A DNA stretch of 63,471 nucleotides from Actinomycetota bacterium (GCA_020444505.1 JAHLKU010000007.1:1-63471), one strand, 5' to 3'; counted from the first letter of the stretch, positions 1 through 10,662 are shown. The notes: generated by a model from the sequence alone, not told the origin. A program made the numbers and translations.

Positions 1-1
1 C

Positions 2-55
2 CGTGAAGGTGGCCGCACCGTCGGCGCCGGCCGCGTCACCAAGATCATCAAGTAG
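2..55 (+). CDS. tuf: elongation factor Tu, C-terminal end (partial)
   Basis: The first 17 codons read as the tail of EF-Tu, with the family's closing residues [14 protein letters not shown], then TAG. The rest of the gene lies outside the window. EF-Tu delivers aminoacyl-tRNA to the ribosome. It is followed 14 bases later by rpsJ, the usual str-to-S10 operon junction. Confidence 0.9.
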   Translation, partial: REGGRTVGAGRVTKIIK

Positions 56-69
56 CAGAGGAGCGCACG

Positions 70-381
70 GTGGCAAACGATCACAGGATCCGGATTCGCC
101 TCAAGGCGTACGACCACGAGTTGGTCGACGAGTCGGCGCGCAAGATCGCCGAGACCGTGATCCGCACGCAGGCTCGCATCAAGGGCCCTGTGCCGCTGCC
201 CACCGAGGTGCACCGGTACTGCGTGGTCCGCGGCCCGCACGTCCACAAGGACTCGCGGGAGCACTTCGAGATGCGGATCCACAAGAGGCTCATCGACATC
301 CTCGATCCGACCCCCAAGACGGTCGACTCGCTGATGCGCCTCGACCTGCCGGCAGGAGTGGAAGTGGAGATCAAGACGTGA
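70..381 (+). CDS. rpsJ: 30S ribosomal protein S10
   Basis: Encodes 103 residues, the normal size of S10, which sits in the 30S head and also serves as the NusE antitermination factor. The N-terminal [14 protein letters not shown] stretch and the VPLPTE and [11 protein letters not shown] segments are family signatures. The start is GTG at 70, preceded by the purine-rich AGCAGAGGAG. It is the first gene of the S10 operon and its stop overlaps the GTG of rplC (GTGA). Confidence 0.97.
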   Translation: MANDHRIRIRLKAYDHELVDESARKIAETVIRTQARIKGPVPLPTEVHRYCVVRGPHVHKDSREHFEMRIHKRLIDILDPTPKTVDSLMRLDLPAGVEVEIKT

Positions 382-1016
382 AGGCGATCCTCGGCGAGAA
401 GCTGGGCATGACCCAGGTCTTCGACGACGATGCCCGGGCGATCCCGGTCACCGTCATCAAGGCCGGGCCGTGCCGCGTCGTCCAGATCAAGCGTCCCGAC
501 TCCGACGGGTACGGCGCGATCCAGATCGCCTACCGGGAGATCCCCGAGCACCGGGCCACGCGCCCGATGGCGGGGCACTACCGGAAGGCGGGCGTGACCC
601 CGCACCGTCACCTGGTGGAGATCAGGGTCGACGATCCCGACGCATACAAGGTGGGACAGGAGATCTCGGTGGCCGACGTCCTCGAGGCGGGCGCCAGGGC
701 CGACGTGGCCGGCGTCACCAAGGGCAAGGGCTTCTCCGGTGTCATGAAGCGCCACAACTTCAAGGGCCAGAGCGCCAGCCACGGCGCGCACCGCGTCCAC
801 CGGGCCCCCGGCTCGATCGGCGCCTGCGCGACCCCGGCCCGGGTGTTCAAGGGCATGAAGATGGCCGGCCGGATGGGTGGCGAGCGCCAGACGGTGCTCA
901 ACCTCGAGGTCGTCCAGGTGGATCCCGAGCGGTCCCTGGTGATGCTGCGGGGCGCCGTCCCCGGCACCAAGGGGTCGGTCGTCCTGGTGCGAGAGGCGGT
1001 GAAGGCCCGTGGCTGA
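378..1016 (+). CDS. rplC: 50S ribosomal protein L3
   Basis: Encodes 212 residues beginning [14 protein letters not shown], the standard L3 start, so GTG at 378 is chosen rather than the long upstream extension of the open frame. The [13 protein letters not shown] and [20 protein letters not shown] segments are conserved L3 loops reaching towards the peptidyl transferase centre. It overlaps rpsJ by four bases and rplD by eight. Confidence 0.97.
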   Translation: MKAILGEKLGMTQVFDDDARAIPVTVIKAGPCRVVQIKRPDSDGYGAIQIAYREIPEHRATRPMAGHYRKAGVTPHRHLVEIRVDDPDAYKVGQEISVADVLEAGARADVAGVTKGKGFSGVMKRHNFKGQSASHGAHRVHRAPGSIGACATPARVFKGMKMAGRMGGERQTVLNLEVVQVDPERSLVMLRGAVPGTKGSVVLVREAVKARG

Positions 1017-1695
1017 CACTCCGATGGCGAAGACCTACTCCTCGGCCGGCATCGAGACCGGCGAGAAGGCGCTCGACCCGGAGATCTTCGGGATCGAGCC
1101 CAACGTGGCCGTGATGCACCAGGTGGTGACCGCCCAGCGGGCCGCCGCCCGCAGCGGCACCGCCAACACCAAGACCCGCGGCGAGGTCCGCGGCGGCGGG
1201 CGCAAGCCCTGGCGCCAGAAGGGCCTCGGCCGGGCGCGGCACGGCTCCATCCGCTCTCCGCAGTGGCGGGGCGGCGGCGTGGTGTTCGGCCCCAAGCCCC
1301 GGTCGTACGCCCAGCGGACTCCCAAGAAGATGAAGCGCCTCGCCCTGCTGAGCGCCCTGAGCGCCCGGGCTGCCGACGAGCAGATCAAGGTCGTCGAGGC
1401 GTTCGACTGGGAGGCCCCCAAGACCAAGGCCGCCGCCGAGCTGCTGGGCGCCATCGGCGCCGGCGGCAAGGCCCTGGTGGTGCTCGGCGCCGCCGACGGC
1501 ATCGCCGCCCGCGCCATGCGGAACCTGCCACACGTGCGGACGCTGGCGGTGGGGCAGTTGAACACCTACGACGTGCTGTGGGCCGATGCGGTCGTGTTCA
1601 CCGACGCGACCGTCGGCATGGTGGGCGGCCGCACGTCGTACGACCCGACCGAGACCGACTTCGTTCGGGAGGACGAGGGAGGTGAGGACGCATGA
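1009..1695 (+). CDS. rplD: 50S ribosomal protein L4
   Basis: Encodes 228 residues of the L4/L1e family, which lines the exit tunnel. The conserved extended loop with [19 protein letters not shown] is at about residues 63-85. GTG at 1009 gives the longest frame and overlaps rplC. An ATG five codons downstream (1024) is an equally possible start. The last residues are acidic and overlap the start of rplW. Confidence 0.95.
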   Translation: MADTPMAKTYSSAGIETGEKALDPEIFGIEPNVAVMHQVVTAQRAAARSGTANTKTRGEVRGGGRKPWRQKGLGRARHGSIRSPQWRGGGVVFGPKPRSYAQRTPKKMKRLALLSALSARAADEQIKVVEAFDWEAPKTKAAAELLGAIGAGGKALVVLGAADGIAARAMRNLPHVRTLAVGQLNTYDVLWADAVVFTDATVGMVGGRTSYDPTETDFVREDEGGEDA

Positions 1696-1979
1696 AGGAC
1701 CCGCGGGACATCATCCGCGAACCGGTCGTGAGCGAGAAGTCCTACGACCAGGTCGAGGACTTCAACACCTACACCTTCGTCGTCGATCCCCGTTCCTCCA
1801 AGACGGAGATCAAGCAAGCGATCCAGTCGATCTTCGGGGTGAAGGTCGTCAAGGTCAACACGATGAACCGGCGCGGCAAGCGCAAGCGGACCGGGTGGGT
1901 GTACGGCAAGCGCGCCGACACCAAGCGGGCGATGGTGACGCTCGCTCCCGGCGACGAGATCGATCTGTTCGGGGTGTAG
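1692..1979 (+). CDS. rplW: 50S ribosomal protein L23
   Basis: Encodes 95 residues with the L23 opening [12 protein letters not shown] and the [10 protein letters not shown] loop. L23 sits at the tunnel exit and is the docking point for trigger factor and the signal recognition particle. It starts with ATG at 1692, overlapping the rplD stop, behind a GAGGGAGG ribosome-binding stretch. Confidence 0.97.
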   Translation: MKDPRDIIREPVVSEKSYDQVEDFNTYTFVVDPRSSKTEIKQAIQSIFGVKVVKVNTMNRRGKRKRTGWVYGKRADTKRAMVTLAPGDEIDLFGV

Positions 1980-1981
1980 CG

Positions 1982-2815
1982 ATGGGTGTGAAGAAGTACA
2001 AGCCGACGTCGCCGGGCCGCCGGTTCCGGACCGTCTCGGATTTCGCCGAGATCACCCGGGACAAGCCGGAGAAGAGCCTGCTCGACAAGAAGACGTCCAC
2101 CGGGGGCCGCAACTCGTACGGCCGCAGGACCTCGCGCCACCGCGGCGGTGGGCACAAGCGCCGTTACCGCGTGATGGACTTCCGCCGCGTCAAGGACGGG
2201 ATCCCGGCCAAGGTCGCCGCCATCGAGTACGACCCGAACCGCAACGCCCGCATCGCGTTGCTGCACTACCACGACGGCGAGAAGGCCTACATCCTGGCTC
2301 CGCTGAGCGTGAAGGTGGGCGACGTGCTGGAGTCCGGCTCCGGCGCCGAGATCCGTCCCGGCAACGCCCTGCCGCTCCGCAACATCCCGGCCGGCACCAC
2401 GGTGCACGCCGTGGAGATGCGGCCCGGCGGCGGCGCCAAGCTGGGCCGCTCGGCCGGCACCGCGATCCAGTTGATCGCCAAGGAGGGCGCCCTGGCGCTG
2501 CTCCGCCTCCCTTCGGGGGAGATGCGGAACGTGCCGCTGGACTGCCGCGCCACGGTCGGCCAGGTGGGCAACCCCGAGGCCGAGTTGATCAAGGGCGGCA
2601 AGGCCGGCGTCAGCCGGTGGAAGGGCGTGCGCCCGCAGACCCGCGGCGTCGCCATGAACCCCGTCGACCACCCGCTCGGCGGTGGCGAGGGCAAGAGCAG
2701 CGGCGGCCGCCATCCGACCAGCCCGTGGGGCAAGCCGGAGGGCCGCACCCGCAGGAAGCACAAGGAATCCGACAAGTACATCGTGCGGCGCCGCACCAAG
2801 AAGGGGAGGAGGTAG
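1982..2815 (+). CDS. rplB: 50S ribosomal protein L2
   Basis: Encodes 277 residues, the usual L2 length. The start [14 protein letters not shown] and the C-terminal [13 protein letters not shown], which contains the conserved histidine implicated in peptidyl transfer, identify the family. The ATG lies two bases after the rplW stop. L2 bridges 16S and 23S rRNA at the subunit interface. Confidence 0.97.
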   Translation: MGVKKYKPTSPGRRFRTVSDFAEITRDKPEKSLLDKKTSTGGRNSYGRRTSRHRGGGHKRRYRVMDFRRVKDGIPAKVAAIEYDPNRNARIALLHYHDGEKAYILAPLSVKVGDVLESGSGAEIRPGNALPLRNIPAGTTVHAVEMRPGGGAKLGRSAGTAIQLIAKEGALALLRLPSGEMRNVPLDCRATVGQVGNPEAELIKGGKAGVSRWKGVRPQTRGVAMNPVDHPLGGGEGKSSGGRHPTSPWGKPEGRTRRKHKESDKYIVRRRTKKGRR

Positions 2816-2818
2816 CGA

Positions 2819-3091
2819 ATGGCGCGCAGCCTGAAGAAGGGCCCGTTCATCGATGAGCACCTCCTCAAGAAGGTGGAGCGAGCGAACGCGACCAACGACA
2901 AGCGAGTCATCAAGACCTGGAGCCGACGCTCCACGATCATCCCGGAGATGGTCGGTCACACGCTGGCGGTCCACGACGGCCGCAAGCACGTGCCGGTCTA
3001 CGTCACGGAGTCGATGGTGGGCCACAAGCTCGGGGAGTTCGCCCCGACCCGGACGTTCCGGGGACATGCAGGATCGGTGAGCAAGCGATGA
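2819..3091 (+). CDS. rpsS: 30S ribosomal protein S19
   Basis: Encodes 90 residues with [19 protein letters not shown] and the terminal [13 protein letters not shown] motif of S19, a 30S head protein that pairs with S13. A GGGGAGGAGG tract immediately upstream serves as a strong ribosome-binding site. Its stop overlaps the rplV start. Confidence 0.97.
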   Translation: MARSLKKGPFIDEHLLKKVERANATNDKRVIKTWSRRSTIIPEMVGHTLAVHDGRKHVPVYVTESMVGHKLGEFAPTRTFRGHAGSVSKR

Positions 3092-3438
3092 AGGTACGAG
3101 CGACCGCCCGCTTCATCCGCCAGTCGCCGTACAAGGTGCGACGTGTGCTGGACCTGGTCCGCGGCCTGCCGGTCGAGGAGGCCCGCAGCGTGCTGCGCTT
3201 CACGCAGCGGCGGGCCACGCAGCCGATCTCGAAGACGCTCGAGTCGGCCGTCGCCAACGCCTCGCACAACTTCGCCCTCGACCCCGGGGAGCTGATGGTC
3301 GTGGAGGCCTTCGCCGACGAGGGCCCCACGCTGAAGCGCTACCGTCCCCGGGCCCGGGGACGGGCGACCCAGATCCTGAAGCGCACCAGCCACATCACGA
3401 TCGTGGTCGGAGACGGCCGCGAGAAGGAGGACAACTAA
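3088..3438 (+). CDS. rplV: 50S ribosomal protein L22
   Basis: Encodes 116 residues. The long beta-hairpin that reaches the exit tunnel is represented by [19 protein letters not shown] near the C terminus. It starts inside the rpsS stop (ATGA) and ends in TAATG, sharing one base with the rpsC start, so translational coupling is likely. Confidence 0.97.
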   Translation: MKVRATARFIRQSPYKVRRVLDLVRGLPVEEARSVLRFTQRRATQPISKTLESAVANASHNFALDPGELMVVEAFADEGPTLKRYRPRARGRATQILKRTSHITIVVGDGREKEDN

Positions 3439-4484
3439 TGGGTCAGAAGATCCACCCGTACGGCCTCCGTCTCGGCGTCATCACCGACTGGAAGTCGCGC
3501 TGGTACAGCGACAAGGACTACGCGCCCCAGGTGATCGAGGACGCTGCGATCCGCAAGGCCCTCGACGACGAACTGACGCGCGGCGCCGTGTCCCGCGTCG
3601 AGATCGAGCGGATCGGCGAGAAGAAGGTGCAGATCGACATCCACACCGCCCGCCCGGGCGTGGTGATCGGCCGCAGCGGGTCGGAGGTCGAGCGCCTCCG
3701 CACGATGCTCGAGAAGATGACCGACCGCATCATCAAGATCAACGTCATCGAGATCCAGGATCCCGAGACCGACGCCCAGTTGCTGGCCCGCGGCATCGCC
3801 GACCAGTTGCAGGGGCGGGTCTCGTTCCGGCGTGCCATGAAGCGCGCCGTGCAGACGGCCATGAAGGCCGGCGCCCAGGGCGTCCGGGTGCAGTGCTCGG
3901 GCCGCCTCGGCGGGGCCGACATGGGCCGCCGCGAGTGGTACCGCGAAGGGCGCGTGCCGCTGCACACCCTGAGGGCCGACGTGGACTTCGGCACCGCCAC
4001 GGCGCGCACCACGGTGGGTGCGATCGGCGTGAAGGTGTGGGTGTACAAGGGCGACGTCATCCCGTCCCTCTCGTCCACCCGGGAGAAGATCGCCGCCGAG
4101 GCGGCGCTCGCCGCAGGCGGCCCCGGCCGCCGCGCCCCCGCCAAGGCCCGCGCCGAGAAGGCGGCCGGCGAGAAGCCCCGCGGCCTCATCGAGGCCGGCG
4201 GCGGCAAGCGCCTGGTCGAGGCCGGCGGCGGCAAGCGCGCCGAGGGCGGCAAGCGGCTGATCGAGGCCGGCGGCGGCAAGCGGGTGGACCCCGCAGCGGC
4301 CAAGTCCGAGTTCAGCGAGGAGCGCCAGAGCGCCGACGAGACGCTCGACGCCTCCGCCGAGAAGGCCGAGACCGCGCCGGCCGAGAAGCCCAAGCCCAAG
4401 CCCAAGCCGAAGGCGAAGGCGAAGGCCGAGCCGAAGCCCGTCCAGGCGGAGGAGGCCGGGGACACCGACGAGGAGACCGACTGA
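3438..4484 (+). CDS. rpsC: 30S ribosomal protein S3 with long repetitive C-terminal tail
   Basis: The first 215 or so residues are a standard S3: [13 protein letters not shown] start, KH domain with [16 protein letters not shown] (about residues 73-88), and the [22 protein letters not shown] core. The protein is 348 residues, clearly longer than the usual 210-280. The extra part is a low-complexity tail with three copies of LIEAGGGKR or LVEAGGGKR, a shorter AEGGKR unit, a Lys-Pro/Lys-Ala run and an acidic end. The tail is probably disordered and its role is unknown. Actinobacterial S3 proteins often carry charged tails, but this repeat is distinctive. Confidence 0.96.
   Translation: MGQKIHPYGLRLGVITDWKSRWYSDKDYAPQVIEDAAIRKALDDELTRGAVSRVEIERIGEKKVQIDIHTARPGVVIGRSGSEVERLRTMLEKMTDRIIKINVIEIQDPETDAQLLARGIADQLQGRVSFRRAMKRAVQTAMKAGAQGVRVQCSGRLGGADMGRREWYREGRVPLHTLRADVDFGTATARTTVGAIGVKVWVYKGDVIPSLSSTREKIAAEAALAAGGPGRRAPAKARAEKAAGEKPRGLIEAGGGKRLVEAGGGKRAEGGKRLIEAGGGKRVDPAAAKSEFSEERQSADETLDASAEKAETAPAEKPKPKPKPKAKAKAEPKPVQAEEAGDTDEETD
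4185..4283 (+). repeat. in-frame 27-bp tandem repeats in the rpsC tail
   Basis: Two adjacent 27-bp units (4185-4211 and 4212-4238) encode LIEAGGGKR and LVEAGGGKR. An 18-bp shortened unit follows (4239-4256, AEGGKR), then a third full unit (4257-4283). The copies are nearly identical at DNA level, differing mainly in the second codon and third positions, which fits recent slippage or duplication. Confidence 0.85.
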
Positions 4485-4897
4485 TGCTGATGCCAAAGCG
4501 AACCAAGTGGCGCAAGCAGCAACGCGGCCACCTGCGCGGCATGGCCAAGGGCGGCACCCGCGTCCACTTCGGCGAGTACGGCTTGCAGAGCCAGGAGCCG
4601 GGGTGGATCACCGCCCGCCAGATCGAGGCGGCCCGTGTCGCCATGACCCGTCACATCAAGCGTGGCGGGAAGGTCTGGATCAACCTGTTCCCGGACAAGC
4701 CCGTCACCCAGAAGCCGGCCGAGACCCGCATGGGCTCCGGCAAGGGCAACCCGGAGTTCTGGGTGGCCGTCGTCAAGCCCGGCCGGGTGATGTTCGAACT
4801 GTCCGGCGTGGACGAGGACCTGGCCCGCGAGGCCATGCGCCTCGCCGCCAACAAGCTGCCCGTGAAGTGCAAGTTCGTGAAGCGAGAAGACGTATGA
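4484..4897 (+). CDS. rplP: 50S ribosomal protein L16
   Basis: Encodes 137 residues starting [19 protein letters not shown]. An ATG two codons later, giving the common MPKRT start, is also possible. The [19 protein letters not shown] and [22 protein letters not shown] stretches are L16 signatures at the tRNA-binding face. The start overlaps the rpsC stop by one base. Confidence 0.97.
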   Translation: MLMPKRTKWRKQQRGHLRGMAKGGTRVHFGEYGLQSQEPGWITARQIEAARVAMTRHIKRGGKVWINLFPDKPVTQKPAETRMGSGKGNPEFWVAVVKPGRVMFELSGVDEDLAREAMRLAANKLPVKCKFVKREDV

Positions 4898-5121
4898 ACG
4901 CCTCAGAGTTGCGTGACCTCACCTACGAGGAGCTCGGCGAGAAGCTCGCCGAGGCCAAGGAGGAGGCCTTCAACCTCCGGTTCCAGATGGCCACGAACCA
5001 GCTGGACAACACGGCGCGCCTCCGCCAGGTCCGCCGCGAGATCGCCCGCATCGCCACGCTGATGCGTGAGATGGAGATCGCCGCTTGGGAGGCCCAGCAG
5101 GAGGAGCAGGCGAATGGCTGA
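4894..5121 (+). CDS. rpmC: 50S ribosomal protein L29
   Basis: Encodes 75 residues with the L29 pattern [20 protein letters not shown], a [14 protein letters not shown] helix and RRVREIARI-type basic helix. L29 sits beside L23 near the tunnel exit. It overlaps the rplP stop and the rpsQ start. Confidence 0.95.
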   Translation: MNASELRDLTYEELGEKLAEAKEEAFNLRFQMATNQLDNTARLRQVRREIARIATLMREMEIAAWEAQQEEQANG

Positions 5122-5371
5122 GCGCGCCGCCAGGAAGGTGCGGACCGGCATCGTCGTGTCCGACGCCCGTGACAAGACCGTGACCGTCGAGATCTCCGAC
5201 GCCATCCGCCACGCCAAGTACGGCAAGACGGTGCGCCGCACCAAGAAGTTGCACGTGCACGACGAGGCGAACGACGCCCACGTCGGCGACACGGTGCGCG
5301 TCATGGAGACCCGCCCGCTGTCCAAGTCGAAGCGGTGGCGGGTGACCGAGATCGTGGAGAGAGCCCGATGA
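5114..5371 (+). CDS. rpsQ: 30S ribosomal protein S17
   Basis: Encodes 85 residues. The [16 protein letters not shown] opening and the [16 protein letters not shown] end are the OB-fold signatures of S17, an early 16S rRNA binder. The ATG at 5114 overlaps the end of rpmC and lies behind GGAGGAGCAGG. Confidence 0.96.
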   Translation: MAERAARKVRTGIVVSDARDKTVTVEISDAIRHAKYGKTVRRTKKLHVHDEANDAHVGDTVRVMETRPLSKSKRWRVTEIVERAR

Positions 5372-5736
5372 TCCAGCAGGAGAGCCGCCTGAAGGTGGCA
5401 GACAACACCGGTGCCAAGGAGGTGCTGTGCATCCGGGTGCTCGGCGGGTCCGGGCGCCGCTACGCCGGCCTGGGCGACATCATCGTGGGCACCGTCAAGG
5501 ACGCCATCCCGGGCGGCGCGGTCAAGCGCGGCGAGGTGGTGAAGGCCGTGGTCGTGCGGACCCACAAGGAGCGCCGCCGCCCCGACGGCACCTACATCCG
5601 CTTCGACGACAACGCCTGCGTGCTCATCAACGAGCAGCAGCAGCCTCGGGGCACCCGCATCTTCGGGCCCGTCGGCCGCGAACTGCGCGACCGCAAGTTC
5701 ATGAGGATCGTCTCGCTGGCCCCGGAGGTGCTGTGA
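5368..5736 (+). CDS. rplN: 50S ribosomal protein L14
   Basis: Encodes 122 residues, exactly the usual length, opening [18 protein letters not shown]. It contains the [13 protein letters not shown] and [24 protein letters not shown] signatures of L14. It overlaps rpsQ by four bases. Confidence 0.98.
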   Translation: MIQQESRLKVADNTGAKEVLCIRVLGGSGRRYAGLGDIIVGTVKDAIPGGAVKRGEVVKAVVVRTHKERRRPDGTYIRFDDNACVLINEQQQPRGTRIFGPVGRELRDRKFMRIVSLAPEVL

Positions 5737-6041
5737 TGGAACTGCGTGCCGGAGACGAAGTGAAGGTCATCCGCGGCAAGGACGCCGGCAAGGAGTCGCG
5801 CATCGCCCAGGTGTTCCCCAAGTCGGGGAAGATCATCGTCGAGGGCGTGGCCACCGCCAAGCGCCACACCAAACCCCGCGGCCAGACCATGCAGGGCGGC
5901 ATCATCGACAAGGACATGCCGATCGACGCGTCGAACGTCCTCATCATGTGCCCGTCCTGCGGGCCGACCCGCATCGGCCACAAGAACGATGCCGACGGCC
6001 ACAAGCGCCGGGTGTGCGTGAAGTGTGGAGGTGACCTGTGA
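5736..6041 (+). CDS. rplX: 50S ribosomal protein L24 with zinc-ribbon cysteines
   Basis: Encodes 101 residues. The N-terminal KOW motif ([15 protein letters not shown]) identifies L24, an assembly initiator. The C-terminal half contains Cys72-x2-Cys75 and Cys94-x2-Cys97, a probable zinc ribbon seen in many but not all L24 proteins. It overlaps rplN by one base. Confidence 0.96.
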   Translation: MELRAGDEVKVIRGKDAGKESRIAQVFPKSGKIIVEGVATAKRHTKPRGQTMQGGIIDKDMPIDASNVLIMCPSCGPTRIGHKNDADGHKRRVCVKCGGDL

Positions 6042-6595
6042 CCCCGCGCCTCAAGGAGAAGTACCACAGCGAGGTGGCGGCCGCCCTCAAGGAGCGGCTG
6101 GGCCTCACCAACGCGATGCAGGTGCCGCGTTTCCAGAAGATCGTGGTGAACATGGGCGTCGGCGACGCGATCAACGATGCCAAGCTCATCGACTCCGCCG
6201 TCGAGGACCTGACGATCATCACCGGGCAACGGCCCAAGGTGAACCGCGCCCGCAAGTCGATCGCCAACTTCAAGCTGCGCGAGGGCATGCCGGTCGGCGT
6301 GTCGGTGACGCTGCGGGGCGACCGGATGTGGGAGTTCCTCGACCGCCTCATCTCCATCGCCATCCCGCGGATCCGGGACTTCCGGGGCCTCCGGCCGACG
6401 TCGTTCGACGGCCGGGGCAACTACACCTTCGGGCTGACCGAGCAACTGGTGTTCCCGGAGATCGACTACGACAAGGTGGCGGCCGTCCGCGGTCTCGACA
6501 TCACGATCGCCACCACTGCTCAGGACGACGAAGGCGGCCGTGCGCTGCTCGAGGCGTTCGGGTTCCCCTTCCGTCGACAGCAGGCAGGTGTGTGA
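6038..6595 (+). CDS. rplE: 50S ribosomal protein L5
   Basis: Encodes 185 residues from a GTG start that overlaps the rplX stop. Conserved L5 segments include [31 protein letters not shown] and [21 protein letters not shown]5 binds 5S rRNA in the central protuberance. Confidence 0.97.
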   Translation: MTPRLKEKYHSEVAAALKERLGLTNAMQVPRFQKIVVNMGVGDAINDAKLIDSAVEDLTIITGQRPKVNRARKSIANFKLREGMPVGVSVTLRGDRMWEFLDRLISIAIPRIRDFRGLRPTSFDGRGNYTFGLTEQLVFPEIDYDKVAAVRGLDITIATTAQDDEGGRALLEAFGFPFRRQQAGV

Positions 6596-6780
6596 TGGCA
6601 CGAAAGTCACTGGTCGTCAAGGCGAACAGGACCCCCAAGTTCAAGGTCCGCGCGTACAACCGCTGCGGGCGCTGCGGCCGTCCGCGCGCCTACCTGCGCA
6701 AGTTCGGGATGTGCCGGATCTGTGTCCGTGAGCTGGCCCACAAGGGCGAGCTGCCCGGTGTGAGAAAGGCGTCGTGGTAG
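6595..6780 (+). CDS. rpsZ: 30S ribosomal protein S14, short zinc-binding type (type Z)
   Basis: Encodes 61 residues, the length of the short S14 form. Cys24-x2-Cys27 and Cys40-x2-Cys43 form the zinc knuckle, so this is the C+ version. Many actinobacteria also hold a cysteine-free paralogue elsewhere for zinc starvation; none is in this window. It overlaps the rplE stop by one base. Confidence 0.97.
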   Translation: MARKSLVVKANRTPKFKVRAYNRCGRCGRPRAYLRKFGMCRICVRELAHKGELPGVRKASW

Positions 6781-6782
6781 CG

Positions 6783-7178
6783 ATGATGACCGATCCCATC
6801 GCCGACATGCTGACCCGGATCCGCAACGCCAACCAGGCGCTGCACCCGACGGTCTCGATGCCGTCCTCGAAGCTGAAGGAAGAGGTCGCCAAGATCCTCG
6901 CCGCCGAGGGCTACATCGAGGGGTACGAGGTCACCGCGTCCGGCGTGAAGAAGACACTCGAGTTGAAGCTGAAGTACCTGCCCGACCGTTCCCGCGTCAT
7001 CAGCGGGCTGCGCCGGCTGTCCAACCCGGGCCGCCGCGTGTACCGGGGCGCCGACGACCTGCCGCGCGTCCAGGGCGGCCTGGGCGTCGTGGTGGTCTCC
7101 ACCAGCCAGGGCCTCCTCACCGACAGTGAGGCCCGGCGGCGCCGGTTGGGCGGCGAGATCCTGTGTGAGGTCTGGTAG
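6783..7178 (+). CDS. rpsH: 30S ribosomal protein S8
   Basis: Encodes 131 residues beginning [17 protein letters not shown]. The open frame extends to a GTG at 6774, but homology favours ATG 6783 or 6786. The [17 protein letters not shown]-terminal motif is the S8 rRNA-binding signature. In many bacteria S8 represses its own operon; no operator could be judged here. Confidence 0.96.
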   Translation: MMTDPIADMLTRIRNANQALHPTVSMPSSKLKEEVAKILAAEGYIEGYEVTASGVKKTLELKLKYLPDRSRVISGLRRLSNPGRRVYRGADDLPRVQGGLGVVVVSTSQGLLTDSEARRRRLGGEILCEVW

Positions 7179-7721
7179 ATGAGCCGCATCGGAAACGCTC
7201 CCATCCCCGTGCCGGGCGGCGTCGACGTGAAGGTCGACGGCGCCACGGTGACGGTCAAGGGGCCCAAGGGCACCCTCACCCGCACCTTCTCCGACAAGGT
7301 CGCGGTGTCGGTGGACGACGGCGTCGTCACCGTGGCCCGCTCCAGCGAGGACCGCGAGGCGCGGGCACTGCACGGCCTCACCCGGTCGCTGCTGGCCAAC
7401 ATGGTCCGCGGCGTCTCGGACGGGTTCTCCAAGGAACTGCAGACGGTCGGGGTCGGCTACCGTGCCGCCCTCAAGGGCAAGGCCCTCGAACTGCAGGTCG
7501 GCTACTCGCACCCCGTGCTGATCGATCCCCCCGAGGGCATCGAGATCGAGGTGCCCGAGCCGACGAAGATCATCGTCCGGGGCATCGACAAGGAGAAGGT
7601 CGGCCAGGTGGCCGCCGACATCCGCTCGGTGCGCCCGCCCGAGCCCTACAAGGGCAAGGGCGTCAGGTACGTAGACGAGTACGTCCGGCGCAAGGCCGGC
7701 AAGGCAGGGGTGGCGCGATGA
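7179..7721 (+). CDS. rplF: 50S ribosomal protein L6
   Basis: Encodes 180 residues opening [17 protein letters not shown], with the two L6 domains and the signature [21 protein letters not shown] near residue 130. The ATG follows the rpsH stop without a gap. L6 lies near the factor-binding site of the large subunit. Confidence 0.97.
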   Translation: MSRIGNAPIPVPGGVDVKVDGATVTVKGPKGTLTRTFSDKVAVSVDDGVVTVARSSEDREARALHGLTRSLLANMVRGVSDGFSKELQTVGVGYRAALKGKALELQVGYSHPVLIDPPEGIEIEVPEPTKIIVRGIDKEKVGQVAADIRSVRPPEPYKGKGVRYVDEYVRRKAGKAGVAR

Positions 7722-8071
7722 GAGGTTCACGCACCGAAGCGCGGCGGCGCCGGCACTTCCGCGTCCGCAAGAAGGTCCGCGGCACCGCGGCCCGGCCGCG
7801 CCTGGCCGTGTTCCGCAGCAACCGGTACATCTCGGCGCAGATGATCGACGACGTCGAGGGCCGCACCCTCGCCGCCGCCTCCTCGCAGGAGGCCGACCTC
7901 CGCGCCAAGACCCTCACCGTCGAGACCGCCGCCGAGGTGGGCAAGTTGATCGCCGGCCGGGCCAAGGACGCCGGCATCGAGGAAGCGGTCTTCGACCGCG
8001 GTGGGCTGAAGTACCACGGCCGGGTCAAGGCCCTGGCCGATGCCGCCCGAGAGGAAGGACTGAGGTTTTGA
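7718..8071 (+). CDS. rplR: 50S ribosomal protein L18
   Basis: Encodes 117 residues: a basic N terminus ([15 protein letters not shown]), [20 protein letters not shown], and the terminal [24 protein letters not shown] motif that contacts 5S rRNA. The start overlaps the rplF stop. Confidence 0.97.
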   Translation: MRGSRTEARRRRHFRVRKKVRGTAARPRLAVFRSNRYISAQMIDDVEGRTLAAASSQEADLRAKTLTVETAAEVGKLIAGRAKDAGIEEAVFDRGGLKYHGRVKALADAAREEGLRF

Positions 8072-8667
8072 CTTCGAGAGATTCGCGACGGCGTGATTCG
8101 CGCGACTCGCGCGGCCGGGACGACGGGCCCCAGTTCGACGAGCGGGTGATCGCCATCAACCGGGTGGCCAAGGTCGTCAAGGGCGGCCGCAGGTTCTCGT
8201 TCACCGCGCTGGTGACGGTCGGCGACGGCAACGGCCGCGTCGGCATCGGCTACGGCAAGGCCAAGGAGGTCCCCACCGCCATCCAGAAGGGGATGGAGAC
8301 CGCCCGCAAGGCCATGAAGCCGGTCCCGATGGCCGGCCAGACGATCATCCACGAGGTGATCGGCGAGCAGAGCGCCTCGCGCGTGCTCATCAAGCCCGCC
8401 TCGCCCGGCACCGGCGTCATCGCCGGCGGTGCGGTGCGGCAGATCCTCGAGGCCGCCGGCATCCGCGACGTGCTCGCCAAGTCGCTCGGGTCGCCGACGC
8501 ACCTCAACGTGGCCAAGGCCACCATGAATGCGCTGTTCAGCCAGGACCGCCCCGACCGGGTGGCCAAGGTGCGCGGCAAGCGTCCCGAGGACGTGACACC
8601 GCCCGCCCTGCTGGCCGCCTACCGGACGGCGGAGATGACCCGGGCGCAGCCCGGCGGCGACGCCTGA
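8068..8667 (+). CDS. rpsE: 30S ribosomal protein S5 (TTG start)
   Basis: Encodes 199 residues. The only in-frame start that keeps the leading arginine-serine-rich tail is TTG at 8068, overlapping the rplR stop. GGAAGGA lies about ten bases before it. The S5 double-stranded RNA-binding domain ([21 protein letters not shown]) and the [17 protein letters not shown] loop are intact. S5 contributes to decoding accuracy. The N-terminal [16 protein letters not shown] tail is longer and more repetitive than usual. Confidence 0.95.
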   Translation: MTSRDSRRRDSRDSRGRDDGPQFDERVIAINRVAKVVKGGRRFSFTALVTVGDGNGRVGIGYGKAKEVPTAIQKGMETARKAMKPVPMAGQTIIHEVIGEQSASRVLIKPASPGTGVIAGGAVRQILEAAGIRDVLAKSLGSPTHLNVAKATMNALFSQDRPDRVAKVRGKRPEDVTPPALLAAYRTAEMTRAQPGGDA

Positions 8668-8684
8668 GCCCCAGGAGATCGATG

Positions 8685-8876
8685 ATGGCCAAGAAGACGA
8701 AGAACCTGCGGATCACGCTGGTGCGCAGCCCCATCGGGCAGAAGCCCAAGACGCGCGCGTGCGTCGAGACCCTGGGCCTCCGCAAGATCCGCCAGTCGGT
8801 GGAACGCCCCGACACGCCGGACGTGCGCGGCCTGGTCGCCCGCGTCGAGCATCTCGTGGAGGTCGAGGAAGCATGA
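8685..8876 (+). CDS. rpmD: 50S ribosomal protein L30
   Basis: Encodes 63 residues with the L30 pattern [15 protein letters not shown] and [15 protein letters not shown]. Two adjacent ATGs occur at 8682 and 8685; AGGAG at 8673-8677 gives a better spacing to the second. It is followed by rplO with a four-base overlap. Confidence 0.95.
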   Translation: MAKKTKNLRITLVRSPIGQKPKTRACVETLGLRKIRQSVERPDTPDVRGLVARVEHLVEVEEA

Positions 8877-9310
8877 AGCTGCATCACCTGAAGCCGGCTC
8901 CCGGCTCCAAGCAGGACAAGGTGCGCGTCGGGCGCGGCGAAGGCGGCCGGCGCGGCAAGACGGCCGGGCGCGGCACCAAGGGCTCCAAGGCCCGCGGCAA
9001 CATCCCCGCGTGGTTCGAGGGCGGGCAGATGCCGATCTACCGGCGCCTCCCCAAGCTCAAGGGTTTCAAGAACCCCAACAAGGAGTACTTCGCGCTCGTC
9101 AACGTCGACAAGCTGAACGGCTTCCGCAAGGGCTCCACGGTGGGCCCCGACGAACTGCGGGAGAAGGGCCTCATCAAGAAGCGGGGCCGCATCAAGGTGC
9201 TCGGAGAGGGCGACCTGAAGAAGGAACTGACCGTGCGGGCCCATGCGTTCAGCGTGGGCGCCGTCGAGAAGATCGAGGCCGCCGGCGGCCGGATCGAGGT
9301 CATCGAGTGA
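8873..9310 (+). CDS. rplO: 50S ribosomal protein L15
   Basis: Encodes 145 residues. The glycine-arginine-rich N terminus ([21 protein letters not shown]) and the C-terminal [19 protein letters not shown] are L15 signatures. It is the last ribosomal gene of the spc operon before secY. Confidence 0.97.
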   Translation: MKLHHLKPAPGSKQDKVRVGRGEGGRRGKTAGRGTKGSKARGNIPAWFEGGQMPIYRRLPKLKGFKNPNKEYFALVNVDKLNGFRKGSTVGPDELREKGLIKKRGRIKVLGEGDLKKELTVRAHAFSVGAVEKIEAAGGRIEVIE

Positions 9311-9366
9311 CGTGGTCGCCGGGGGCGGTAGAGTCCCCGAGGCCCCTGCGGGAGGCGTAACGAGCC

Positions 9367-10662
9367 ATGCTGTCGGTCTATCGGAACATGTTCAGGATCC
9401 GGGACCTCCGGAACAAGATCCTGTTCACGCTGTTCATCTTCGCCGCCTACCGGCTCGGCACCGCCGTGCCCGTGCCGGGTGTGAGCCCTGATGCGGTGAA
9501 GGCCTACGCCGACTCGGCCGAGCAGTCCGGCATCGTCGGGCTGCTCAACCTGTTCTCCGGCGGTGCGCTGAGCTCGTTCTCGGTGTTCTCGCTGGGGATC
9601 ATGCCCTACATCACCTCGTCGATCATCATGCAGCTGCTGGCCGTGGTCATCCCCCGGCTGCAGCGCCTGCAGGAAGAGGGCGAGGCGGGGCGCAAGGTCG
9701 TCACCCAGTGGACCCGCTACCTCACGGTGATCCTGGCGCTGCTGCAGTCCACCGGGATCACCTTCCTGCTCAGCCGGCCCAACACCGTGCTGACCGGGCC
9801 GACGCCGCTGATCACCGACTACACCACCGGCCGCGTGCTGATCATGGTGCTGACCATGACCGCCGGGACCGCCTTCATCATGTGGCTCGGCGAGCTGATC
9901 ACCCAGCGCGGGGTCGGCAACGGCATGTCGCTGATCATCTTCGTGAGCATCGTGAGCCGCATCCCGGCGCAGTTCGCCGCCATCCAGGCCAACTCCTCGA
10001 TGCTGCAGTTCTGGGTGATCGTGGCGATGTTCCTGCTGCTGACGGCGGGCATCATCTTCGTGGACCAGGGGCAGCGGAGGATCCCCATCCAGTTCTCCAA
10101 ACGGGTGCGGGGCCGGCGTGTGCTCGGCGGGCAGAGCACCTACATCCCGATGAAGGTGAACAACGCCGGCGTCATCCCGATCATCTTCGCCAGCAGCGTG
10201 CTCTACTTCCCGGCCCTGATCGCCTCGTCGATCCCCACCGAGGGGTTCTTCGGGCCGATCCGCCGCTTCGTGGACAACAACCTGGTGAGCGGCACGTCGT
10301 GGTGGTACGTGGTGTTCTTCGGGCTGCTGATCGTGTTCTTCACGTACTTCTACACGGCCATCCAGTTCGACCCGGCCCGCCAGTCCGACATGATCCAGCG
10401 CCAGGGCGGGTTCATCCCCGGCATCCGGCCGGGGTCGGCGACCACCCGGTACCTGGAGCACATCCTGAGCCGCATCACGCTGCCGGGGGCGCTGTTCCTG
10501 ACCGCCGTCGCCGTCCTGCCGTCGGTGGTGGCGATCCTGTGGGGCATCAGCCTCGGCTTCAGCGGCATCTCTATCCTGATCGTCGTGGGCGTCGCGCTCG
10601 AGACGATGAAGCAGATCGAGAGCCAGCTGATGATGCGCAACTACGAGGGGTTCTTGACCTGA
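9367..10662 (+). CDS. secY: preprotein translocase subunit SecY
   Basis: Encodes 431 residues with the ten hydrophobic segments expected of the SecYEG channel. Conserved landmarks are [13 protein letters not shown] at the start, the plug region with [24 protein letters not shown], and the cytosolic GQRRIPIQ loop used by SecA and ribosomes. ATG 9367 is 56 bases after rplO; a TAGAGT hexamer in this gap could add a promoter. The stop overlaps adk. Confidence 0.97.
   Translation: MLSVYRNMFRIRDLRNKILFTLFIFAAYRLGTAVPVPGVSPDAVKAYADSAEQSGIVGLLNLFSGGALSSFSVFSLGIMPYITSSIIMQLLAVVIPRLQRLQEEGEAGRKVVTQWTRYLTVILALLQSTGITFLLSRPNTVLTGPTPLITDYTTGRVLIMVLTMTAGTAFIMWLGELITQRGVGNGMSLIIFVSIVSRIPAQFAAIQANSSMLQFWVIVAMFLLLTAGIIFVDQGQRRIPIQFSKRVRGRRVLGGQSTYIPMKVNNAGVIPIIFASSVLYFPALIASSIPTEGFFGPIRRFVDNNLVSGTSWWYVVFFGLLIVFFTYFYTAIQFDPARQSDMIQRQGGFIPGIRPGSATTRYLEHILSRITLPGALFLTAVAVLPSVVAILWGISLGFSGISILIVVGVALETMKQIESQLMMRNYEGFLT

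Noticed and set aside
3-377. N-terminal extension of the L3 frame over tuf and rpsJ.
   Set aside because: L3 homology starts at GTG 378. The upstream part is the wrong frame of rpsJ.
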